From JALZHR01 sp036389695 (GTDB lineage Bacteria; Acidobacteriota; Blastocatellia; Pyrinomonadales; Pyrinomonadaceae): a stretch of 31,394 nt of DNA. Both the position numbers and the translations under genes were made by a program. Of the stretch, positions 25,737 to 31,394 are shown one piece after another (positions within the stretch are counted from its first letter, which is position 1; the number at the start of each line of letters is the position of its first letter). The notes beneath the pieces are model-generated. The model was given only the letters and a program-made list of their open reading frames with translations. It had not been told where the DNA came from and did no database searches. The stretch spans positions 1 through 31,394 of the forward strand of contig DASVWG010000237.1 of assembly GCA_036389695.1 (NCBI GenBank), in the 5' to 3' direction.

Positions 25737-25882
25737 GGATGAGGGCAAAGGGATGAGGGATGAATAAAGAAAATTTTGAGTTTTAAATGTTGAATTTTGA
25801 ATGAAAGATTCCAATAACTCAAAACTCAAAATTTAAAACTTAAAACTTTCTTTATTCATCCTTCATCCCTCATCCCTCATCC
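25737..25882. repeat. Heptad hairpin 10 (unit GGGATGA)
   Basis: Left: GGGATGA, GGGCAAA, GGGATGA, GGGATGA, then ATAAAGAAA. The right arm, read as reverse complement, gives GGATGA, GGGATGA, GGGATGA, AGGATGA, ATAAAGAAA. The core (AATTTTG/AGTTTTA heptads and complement) is homologous to hairpin 5. It spans the gap between convergent genes from just after one stop to the other. Confidence 0.9.
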
Positions 25883-26761
25883 TTATCTTCCGCCGCTCGG
25901 CTCCAGATTCAGATTCGTCAGTTGTCCTTCGGTCAGGGTAATCGGCTGGTCCCAGACGGAAAAGCCTTCGGGCGTTTTCGTGATGCCGAAAAGGTAATAG
26001 CTGTCCGGTTTCACGTCGGGAAATTTGGCTTTGCCCTGCGCGTCGGTCAGAGTTTTGGCGACCGTGTATTTGCTGATTGCCGCCAGCGCCTTGCGCCTGA
26101 TTTCCGGATACCGGCTGGGATAAACTATCGACATACCGAAAGCGTTGACCAGTCCCTGACCTTCTTCGTCATCAATATCCGCCTCTTCCAGAATACTCCG
26201 CAAGTCTTTTTTCAAAAGATAAAAAGTCTCTTTCTGCACGGGCTGCTCTCTGCCGGTCGCGCCGCGAATTTTCGCGTCGATGGTCAAACCGCTTTTGCCG
26301 ACCGGAACATTGTCCGCCGTCGCCGTGCGCGTGTCGGTCGGCGGCGTATTAATGCTTGTGCTCTGCGAGGGCGGAACGGTAACTTCCGAGCTTTGCGAAG
26401 GCACGGAAGTACTCGGAACCGTGACGTCGCTTGAGCGTGTCTCGCTTTGAGCGACGCGGTTGGTGCGCGAATTTAAAGCTTCTCTTTGCGACGTATTGAC
26501 GTTGACTCGCATGGTGTTGGCGTCGTCGTCATTATTCCGCATCACCATAAAGAAAACAAGAAGCAAAACCCCGCCCAAAACTACTATCAAAGCAATCATC
26601 CAAGCCGGAATTCCTCTTTCGCGCGGCGCTTTCTGAATGATGACTTCGCGCTGCGGAATCGGCTCGACAATCATCGGCGCCATCGGGCGACCGCAATTCG
26701 GGCAAGCCACCGCTTCGGTCGAAACCTGACTGGCGCAATCGGGACATGTTATTAAAGACAT
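25883..26761 (-). CDS. Zinc-ribbon membrane protein with Ser/Thr-rich linker
   Basis: The 292-residue protein has an N-terminal zinc ribbon with two CxxC knuckles (ITCPDCASQ and VACPNCGRP, residues 5-25). One membrane span follows (about 54-74, PAWMIALIVVLGGVLLLVFFMV), then a low-complexity Ser/Thr/Pro-rich linker (about 85-150). The C-terminal domain (about 155-292) has an AQGKAKFPDVKPDSYYLFGI segment typical of carboxypeptidase-regulatory-like beta-sandwiches. The ribbon would be cytoplasmic and the sandwich outside. Function unknown. AGGGAGG upstream of the ATG gives a strong ribosome binding site. It is divergent from the TetR gene. Confidence 0.85.
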   Translation of the reverse strand: MSLITCPDCASQVSTEAVACPNCGRPMAPMIVEPIPQREVIIQKAPRERGIPAWMIALIVVLGGVLLLVFFMVMRNNDDDANTMRVNVNTSQREALNSRTNRVAQSETRSSDVTVPSTSVPSQSSEVTVPPSQSTSINTPPTDTRTATADNVPVGKSGLTIDAKIRGATGREQPVQKETFYLLKKDLRSILEEADIDDEEGQGLVNAFGMSIVYPSRYPEIRRKALAAISKYTVAKTLTDAQGKAKFPDVKPDSYYLFGITKTPEGFSVWDQPITLTEGQLTNLNLEPSGGR

Positions 26762-26850
26762 TTGTAATTTCCTCCCTCTACTCGTTAAAACAATAATTAT
26801 CTGCTTTAAGAATAATACATTTCGCCGGAAAAATGTTTATAAAAAAAATT

Positions 26851-26953
26851 TGACCTTTGATTTTTGACCTTTGACCTTTGTTTGTTGGACTTTGAATTTT
26901 GAAGATTGAGTAAAAGCAAAAATCAAAGGTCAAAAATCAAAGGTCAAAGGTCA
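26851..26953. repeat. Heptad hairpin 11 (unit TGACCTT), shuffled arms
   Basis: Left order is TGACCTT, TGATTTT, TGACCTT, TGACCTT. The right arm, read as reverse complement, gives TGACCTT, TGACCTT, TGATTTT, TGACCTT, TGATTTT. The loop is AT-rich. It sits between divergent genes, 90 bp upstream of each start, unlike the other hairpins, which abut stop codons. Confidence 0.88.
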
Positions 26954-27009
26954 TTTTTCATCCTGCAAAAATTTTTGAAACTATTTCATCCAATTTGGCG
27001 TTTATCCTC

Positions 27010-27034
27010 TTGACTAAAATTTGATTTCAGTCAA
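27010..27034. promoter_or_regulatory. Candidate TetR operator overlapping the promoter
   Basis: TTGACT (27010-27015) and AGTCAA (27029-27034) form a 6-bp dyad with a 13-bp spacer, ending 11 bp before the TetR-family start. TTGACT could also be a -35 element, with a poor -10 (AAACAT) 17 bp on. Autoregulation is the usual arrangement for this family. Confidence 0.45.
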
Positions 27035-27045
27035 ACATAGTAAAT

Positions 27046-27651
27046 ATGGCTATCACAGTTCAGACTCAGGAAGTTCGCGAGGCGATTTTAGATGCGACCG
27101 ACCGCATTCTTTCGACGCGCGGCTACAAGAAAATGACGATTGACGATTTGGCGCAGGAAGTCGGCATCGGAAAAGGCAGCGTGTACCTGCACTTTACGAG
27201 CAAAGAGGAAATCGCCCTGTCGCACATCGACCGCATCGTCGAAAGATTAAAGGAAAAACTGCAGAAAATCGCCGCCGAAGCCGATTCGCCCGAAATTCGT
27301 CTGAAGAAAATGCTCACCGTCCGCGTTTTGCATCGCTTTGACAGCGTGCAGCATTACACGGTCAGCATCAGCGATTTGCTGGCGGCGATTCGTCCGCGCT
27401 TGCTGGAACGCAGGCAAAAATATTTTGCCGAAGAAGCGCAGATTTTCGCCGGAATCGTCGTCGAAGGACAAATCAATGGAGTTTTTCAGGACGGCGACGC
27501 GCTGGAAATCGCCGACGCTTTAATGACGGCGACCAATTCGCTTCTGCCTTTGAGCCTCAGCACCGAAGAGCTCGGCGAGCGCGAGGAAATCGAGGAAAAA
27601 ATCGCGCGTCTTTCCGATTTGCTGCTGAGCGGCGTTTTAAAACGCGCGTAA
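27046..27651 (+). CDS. TetR/AcrR-family transcriptional regulator
   Basis: The 201-residue protein has an N-terminal TetR HTH: AILDATDRILSTRGYKKMTIDDLAQEVGIGKGSVYLHFTSKEEI (residues 12-56). The helical C-terminal ligand-binding and dimerization domain has no recognisable ligand signature. It is followed 155 bp later by an S41 protease gene on the same strand and is divergent from the zinc-ribbon gene; either could be a target. There is no Shine-Dalgarno before the ATG, and the candidate promoter would start transcription at or next to it, so the message may be leaderless. Confidence 0.92.
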   Translation: MAITVQTQEVREAILDATDRILSTRGYKKMTIDDLAQEVGIGKGSVYLHFTSKEEIALSHIDRIVERLKEKLQKIAAEADSPEIRLKKMLTVRVLHRFDSVQHYTVSISDLLAAIRPRLLERRQKYFAEEAQIFAGIVVEGQINGVFQDGDALEIADALMTATNSLLPLSLSTEELGEREEIEEKIARLSDLLLSGVLKRA

Positions 27652-27806
27652 AAAATTTATGCCAGGTCAAGCCATAAAATTTTGTTTTTAGGCGTCCGCC
27701 GGACGGCGGCGGGCGCTTGAGCCGAACGATTTCTCAAGTCGTTCAAAAAAACCGGACAGGAAATTTCAAAATTCCAAACATTTCATAAAAAGAGGAGTCA
27801 TACAAT

Positions 27807-28913
27807 ATGAAAAAATCAATCATCGCGCTAGCAGCCATCATGTTTTTATTCGTGCTGGATTTTTACGGACAGCAAAACGCCAACCAGCCGCCGGATTTAC
27901 CGATTGACGCGGCGACAAAGACGCAAATCATCAACGATTTGACGAAAGAACTCAACGAATCTTACGTTTTCGGCGAAACCGCGAAAAAAATGGAGACGGA
28001 CGTCAAACAAAGACTGCAAAACAAGGAATACGACAAAATCACGAGCTCGCGCGAGTTTGCCGAGAGATTGACCAACGATTTGCAGGGCGTAAGCCGTGAC
28101 AAGCATCTGCGCGTTCGTTTTTCGTTCGACAAAATTCCCGCCCGCCAGGACAACCGCGAGCCTTCGAAAGAAGAACAGGAAAATTACAGCCGCTTTGTCC
28201 GCCAGATAAATTTCGGCTTTGAAAAAATCGAGCGCCTGCAAGGCAACATCGGCTACATCGACCTGCGCGGATTTTCCGACGCGGAACTCGGCGTCGAAAC
28301 CGTCGCGGCGGCGATGAATTTTCTGACCAACACGGACGCTTTGATTTTCGATTTGCGGCAGAACGGCGGCGGCAGCCCGGAGATGGTCGCGCTGATTAGC
28401 TCATATCTTTTCGGCGAAAAACCCGTCCACCTGAACAGCCTCTACTGGCGCAAAGGCGACAAAACGGAAGAATTCTGGACGAAAGGAACGGTCGCGGGCA
28501 AACGCTACGGCGAAACGAAAGACGTTTACATTCTGACCAGCAACCGCACTTTTTCGGCGGGCGAAGAATTCACATACAATCTGAAAAACCTGAAACGCGC
28601 GACGATTGTCGGCGAAACGACCGGCGGCGGCGCGCATCCGGGCGGAATGTTTCGCATCAACGACCATTTCGGCGCATTCGTCCCGACCGGTCGCGCCATC
28701 AGTCCCGTGACGAAAACCAATTGGGAAGGCACGGGCGTCGAACCGGACATCAAAGTCCCGAAAGAGCTCGCTTTAAAGACGGCTTACGCGCTGGCTTTGA
28801 ATAAAGTCGCGGACAAAACCGCCGACGAACAGCGCAAAAAAGCTCTCAAGGAATTAGCCGACAAAGCGCAGAAGGAAATCGACGAAATGAAAAAAGTCGC
28901 CAAAACCAACTAA
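27807..28913 (+). CDS. Exported S41-family peptidase
   Basis: The 368-residue protein has a signal peptide (KKSIIALAAIMFLFVLDFYG) and an S41 N-terminal helical domain (about 35-105: LTKELNESYVFGETAKKMETDV, ending in RDKHLRVRF). The peptidase core includes NIGYIDLRGF, DALIFDLRQNGGGSPEM and the catalytic region TSNRTFSAGEEFTYNLK, where Ser250 is the expected nucleophile, then VGETTGGGAHPG. It lacks a PDZ domain between the two parts, like the IRBP-type S41 proteins rather than CtpA. The C-terminus is a Lys/Glu-rich helix. GAGGAG 9-10 nt before the ATG supports the start. It acts outside the cytoplasm; the substrate is unknown. Confidence 0.92.
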   Translation: MKKSIIALAAIMFLFVLDFYGQQNANQPPDLPIDAATKTQIINDLTKELNESYVFGETAKKMETDVKQRLQNKEYDKITSSREFAERLTNDLQGVSRDKHLRVRFSFDKIPARQDNREPSKEEQENYSRFVRQINFGFEKIERLQGNIGYIDLRGFSDAELGVETVAAAMNFLTNTDALIFDLRQNGGGSPEMVALISSYLFGEKPVHLNSLYWRKGDKTEEFWTKGTVAGKRYGETKDVYILTSNRTFSAGEEFTYNLKNLKRATIVGETTGGGAHPGGMFRINDHFGAFVPTGRAISPVTKTNWEGTGVEPDIKVPKELALKTAYALALNKVADKTADEQRKKALKELADKAQKEIDEMKKVAKTN

Positions 28914-28934
28914 TTTTTTTTGAAACTTTAGTTC

Positions 28935-28968
28935 TAAAAAGACAATCTTTAACGGTTGTCTTTTTTTT
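28935..28968 (+). terminator. Rho-independent terminator after the S41 gene
   Basis: AAAAAGACAA (28936-28945) pairs with TTGTCTTTTT (28956-28965), followed by more T, 22 bp after the stop. Confidence 0.9.
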
Positions 28969-28990
28969 GGCGATTATCAGAAGGTTTTTG

Positions 28991-29020
28991 TTGACACTAA
29001 ATTTTTGTTTGTGATATTGT
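28991..29020 (+). promoter_or_regulatory. Sigma-70-type promoter of the M15 peptidase gene
   Basis: A consensus TTGACA (28991-28996), 18-bp spacer and TATTGT (29015-29020) with TGA just upstream of the -10. Transcription would start near 29027, giving a leader of about 140 nt. Confidence 0.68.
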
Positions 29021-29168
29021 GCGTCTCAATCTACTGCCGCAGCCGTAAATTAAAAGGCATTAATTGAAGTGTATAAAAAGATTAATCTTTCGCACGCGCG
29101 CCGGTTTAAGCGTTTTGACGTATTTTACCGAATTTAATTTAACCCGAAAACAAAAGGAGAAAACTTGT

Positions 29169-29636
29169 ATGCCTAATCTGAATATGATGCTCTCGGAAAA
29201 TTTCAGATTGTTGGAGTTTGTGACGTCCGTGACGGCTTCGAATCACGGTATTGATAATAGTCCGAACAGCACGGAAATCGGGCGTTTGCGCGAATTGTGC
29301 AGAAAAATCCTGCAGCCCGCGCGCGAGGCTGTCGGTCCATTGAAAATCAATTCCGGTTTTCGCTCCGAAGCGTTAAACAGACTGGTCGGCGGCGTCCCCA
29401 CCAGCGACCACCGTCTCGGCTATGCGGCAGACGTCGTTCCGCTCAGCGGCGACACGCGCGGATTAGCCGTCTGGGTTGCCAAAAACTGCCCGGAATTTGA
29501 CCAGATAATTCTCGAATTCGGCACCGACGACCGACCGGATTGGATTCATTTAAGCGTCGCGCCCAGATTGCGAAAACAAATTTTAAGAGCGACCAAAGCA
29601 GGCGGCAGGACGGTTTATAAAAAAATAACTTTGTAG
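29169..29636 (+). CDS. M15-family zinc peptidase (D-Ala-D-Ala carboxypeptidase-like)
   Basis: The 155-residue protein matches the short M15 (M15A / VanY-like) peptidase type that cuts peptidoglycan stem peptides. The zinc ligands are His81 and Asp88 in SDHRLGYAADV and His127 in WIHLSV; INSGFRSEALNRLVGG is the conserved segment before them. No signal peptide is present, as in phage endolysins of this family, so it may be of phage origin or released by lysis. The ATG at 29169 with AAGGAG upstream is chosen over an upstream alternative start at 29064, whose extra residues are not family-like. Confidence 0.88.
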   Translation: MPNLNMMLSENFRLLEFVTSVTASNHGIDNSPNSTEIGRLRELCRKILQPAREAVGPLKINSGFRSEALNRLVGGVPTSDHRLGYAADVVPLSGDTRGLAVWVAKNCPEFDQIILEFGTDDRPDWIHLSVAPRLRKQILRATKAGGRTVYKKITL

Positions 29637-29647
29637 TTGTTTGTAAA

Positions 29648-30106
29648 TTATCGCTTCCAGTAATTTTTGATTTTCAAATCCAGCATCGGAAACGCGCAGT
29701 ATTCGCAGTTTCTGCCGGAATCGCGCAATTTCTGCACCATTCGAATTGCGGCGTCGGCGTTGCGCGTGTGGACGATAATGGTCGCCGCGCGCTGCAGATT
29801 TTTGTTTTCGTACAGCCATTCGGCAATCGCGTAGCCGGTCGTCGCGAAATCGTCGTGGTCGTTCGATTCGTAATGATGCGGCAAAAGGTCGTGGTCGAGA
29901 AAAATCGCGTCGTAATTGTTTTCCGCCAGAAGCTCTTTCGCTTCCTCGACGTTTTCAGCGATGTCGAGCTCGTCGCCGTCGAATCTTTTGGAAAACCAAC
30001 GGTGACGGCGAGGGTCGTCATCGAGCAGGAAAACCGTTATCGGGCTGCGTTCGGCTTTCAGATTTACCAAGCCGAGCTTCATCATCAAACTGCGTAAGAT
30101 GCTCAT
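29648..30106 (-). CDS. Stand-alone receiver-like protein (cREC type)
   Basis: The 152-residue protein is a receiver-like fold without an output domain. An acidic cluster ITVFLLDDDPRRHRWF lies near the N-terminus, YDAIFLDHDLLPHHY carries the position of the phospho-acceptor, and TIIVHTRNADAAIRMVQ replaces the switch Thr strand. The extra His and Asn residues in these motifs match what I know of the 'cyclic-phosphate processing receiver' family (cREC), which was proposed from comparative genomics to act on cyclic phosphates rather than as a phospho-relay. It is convergent with the M15 gene, with 11 bp between stops. No ribosome binding site is visible. Confidence 0.75.
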   Translation of the reverse strand: MSILRSLMMKLGLVNLKAERSPITVFLLDDDPRRHRWFSKRFDGDELDIAENVEEAKELLAENNYDAIFLDHDLLPHHYESNDHDDFATTGYAIAEWLYENKNLQRAATIIVHTRNADAAIRMVQKLRDSGRNCEYCAFPMLDLKIKNYWKR

Positions 30107-30280
30107 AATTCAACAACTAAACGTAAGCTTTAATATAGCATACGACGCGAGCGCCCGAAAATTTAGCAAAAAATTTACGCCGATATTAAATTTTTGTTAA
30201 TTATAAGTCGCCTGTTTTCATCAACTTAATTTTTTCGCATTTTTCGAAAGGCGCGGAAGCCCGATATTTACTGCATTTTG

Positions 30281-30324
30281 AGCTGAAAAATAATACTTGA
30301 AATCTTTTCAGCTAATGCTATAAT
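30281..30324 (+). promoter_or_regulatory. Extended -10 promoter with dyad, upstream of dnaC-like gene
   Basis: TTGAAA (30297-30302), 16-bp spacer and perfect TATAAT (30319-30324) with TGC just upstream. A perfect 9-bp dyad, AGCTGAAAA (30281-30289) and TTTTCAGCT (30305-30313), encloses the -35, so a repressor or other regulator could bind there. The remaining 30107-30400 is AT-rich without other features. Confidence 0.75.
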
Positions 30325-30400
30325 CCAATTCGACTTCAATATTAGGGCTACACAATCAAGGCTTTCGGGATTAATATAAAAACATAAAAGTATTTTTTGG

Positions 30401-31210
30401 ATGTCACAGGACAAAGCGACAAATTTTCAGCTTTACGCCGTTCCAAACGCGGATGACTCTGCGTTTGAGCAGGATTTTCTCGACGAGCTTCAATCTCGCG
30501 AAGAGCCTGCCGTCTGCGACAAATGCTACGGTTCGGGAATGGAAATCGTGCCGGGCAAAGGCGCGCGCCAGTGCGAATGCCGCAAACAGAAATCGCAGGA
30601 AAAACATCTCGAACGCACCAAAATTCCGAAACGCTACGCCGACTGCCATTTCCAGAGCTACAAGATTATGAACCCGTCGCAGGAGCGCGCGTTTAAATAC
30701 GCGTCCAAATTGGCGATGGAATATCCGGCAATCGAGCGCGGGCTTCTGTTTATGGGCACGGTCGGCGTCGGCAAAACGCATCTCGCCGTCTCGATTCTGA
30801 AAGCTTTAAACGAGCGCGGTTTTTCGTGCCTTTTCTACGAATTCGGCTCGCTCTTAAAAGAAATTCAGGATTCCTACAATCCGGCGACGAAAACTTCCGA
30901 ACTGAAAGTTCTCTCGCCCGTTTTCGACGCCGAGATTCTTGTTCTGGACGAAATCGGCGCGTCAAAACCGACCGAATGGGTGCGCGACACGATGGCGCAC
31001 ATCATCAACACGCGCTACAACGACAAAAAACTGACGATTTTCACGACCAATTATATGGACGACCGCAAAATCGAAAAAGACGAAACGCTCGAAGACCGCA
31101 TCGGCGTCCGCCTGCGCTCGCGCCTTTATGAAATGTGCCGCACGGTGAAAATCGAAGGTCAGGACTTCCGCCGCACCTTCGACCAGGTTTCGCAGATGAA
31201 GAAAAGATAG
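30401..31210 (+). CDS. DnaC/DnaI-like helicase loader ATPase
   Basis: The 269-residue AAA+ ATPase has an N-terminal zinc-binding module (CDKC at 39-42 and a QCECR Cys pair about 20 residues later). After a linker comes the ATPase: Walker A MGTVGVGKTH with Lys125, Walker B AEILVLDEIG, sensor 1 IFTTNY and an Arg-finger segment VRLRSRLYEMC. It would load the replicative helicase DnaB onto single-stranded DNA. The IstB transposition helper is a relative, but no transposase is adjacent and the Cys module favours a DnaC-type loader. There is no Shine-Dalgarno, while the promoter upstream is strong. Hairpin 12 follows the stop. Confidence 0.88.
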   Translation: MSQDKATNFQLYAVPNADDSAFEQDFLDELQSREEPAVCDKCYGSGMEIVPGKGARQCECRKQKSQEKHLERTKIPKRYADCHFQSYKIMNPSQERAFKYASKLAMEYPAIERGLLFMGTVGVGKTHLAVSILKALNERGFSCLFYEFGSLLKEIQDSYNPATKTSELKVLSPVFDAEILVLDEIGASKPTEWVRDTMAHIINTRYNDKKLTIFTTNYMDDRKIEKDETLEDRIGVRLRSRLYEMCRTVKIEGQDFRRTFDQVSQMKKR

Positions 31211-31211
31211 T

Positions 31212-31342
31212 TTAGCCGCGAAATAATACGAAAGAAGAATTCACAGGGATAACAGGATAAACAGGGATAAATACAAAAAATATTTCTTATCCCTGTTTAT
31301 CCTGTTATCCCTGTATTTTCTTTCGTATTATTTCGCGGCTAA
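31212..31342. repeat. Long hairpin 12 (unit about CAGGGATAA)
   Basis: The arms are about 58 bp, 31212-31269 with 31287-31342. The outer 25 bp (TTAGCCGCGAAATAATACGA...) is unique sequence and nearly perfectly paired. The inner part is CAGGGATAA, CAGGATAAA, CAGGGATAA, paired with its complement around a short AT loop. The unit is 9 nt, not 7. It starts one base after one stop codon and covers the stop codon of the convergent gene. Confidence 0.9.
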
Positions 31343-31394
31343 TTTCGGTTTCGCCGCTTTCGGTTTCCAGTTTGAATAAGCTCTGTAGCCGAGC
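31328..31394 (-). CDS. C-terminus of an unidentified Lys/Ala-rich protein (partial)
   Basis: Read from the window edge, an open frame gives LGYRAYSNWKPKAAKPKLAAK and then TAA (31328-31330). The basic Lys/Ala/Pro tail is like those of nucleic-acid-binding or ribosome-associated proteins, but nothing more can be said from 21 residues. Its stop codon and the last codons lie in the right arm of hairpin 12, so part of the tail is shared with the repeat. Convergent with the dnaC-like gene. Confidence 0.5.
   Translation of the reverse strand, partial: LGYRAYSNWKPKAAKPKLAAK

Noticed and set aside
30401..31210. IstB transposition helper
   Set aside because: There is no IstA transposase or IS end nearby, and the N-terminal Cys module suits a DnaC/DnaI loader.
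31244..31270. Similarity of the CAGGGATAACAGG unit to the I-SceI homing endonuclease site
   Set aside because: The match is partial and the unit is explained as part of a repeated hairpin arm; no intron or endonuclease gene is seen.

Overview
The window looks like a chromosomal segment of an Acidobacteriota member, most likely class Blastocatellia. This is an inference from several features together: a DUF1800/DUF1501 pair, a giant beta-propeller sensor kinase, an ECF sigma factor next to a membrane-anchored TPR-CHAT protein, moderate GC content, and many intergenic inverted repeats. No rRNA, tRNA, CRISPR array, insertion sequence or transposase gene was seen.

Layout: (1) 1-4120: the tail of an unidentified Asn/Thr-rich protein, then livH, livM, livG and livF of a branched-chain amino acid ABC importer, closed by an intrinsic terminator. 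(2) 4129-8846: a propeller/PAS/NarL-type sensor kinase on the minus strand, divergent from its probable LuxR-type response regulator. (3) 9171-12478: an exported DUF1800 protein and a Tat-exported DUF1501 protein. (4) 12736-17833: an ECF-like sigma factor, a protein with an anti-sigma-like N-terminus, one membrane span, TPRs and a CHAT protease domain, and a low-GC protein of unknown function. (5) 18103-23953: an apparently undescribed small-molecule or peptide-tailoring cluster. It holds a transglutaminase-like protein, a fused ATP-grasp ligase/PLP decarboxylase, two tandem-duplicated HxD iron/2-oxoglutarate oxygenases and a divergent SyrP-like HxE oxygenase. (6) 24072-29636: a secreted hypothetical protein, a secreted creatininase-family amidohydrolase, a zinc-ribbon membrane protein, a TetR regulator, an S41 protease and an M15 peptidase. 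(7) 29648-31394: a receiver-like protein, a DnaC-type helicase loader behind a strong extended -10 promoter, and the C-terminus of another minus-strand gene.

Two things stand out. The first is the cluster in region 5, whose set of activities (amino-acid activation, decarboxylation, amide transfer, several hydroxylations) suggests a hydroxylated amide or amine product made without an NRPS. The second is a family of at least ten intergenic hairpins, most built from 7-nt units. The unit differs from locus to locus while the two arms at one locus stay nearly identical. They sit directly against stop codons and often run up to the next start codon. Two of them are homologous 154-bp elements with REP-like ends, placed in the same orientation and the same reading frame behind two different genes; one supplies the last residues and the stop codon of its host gene.
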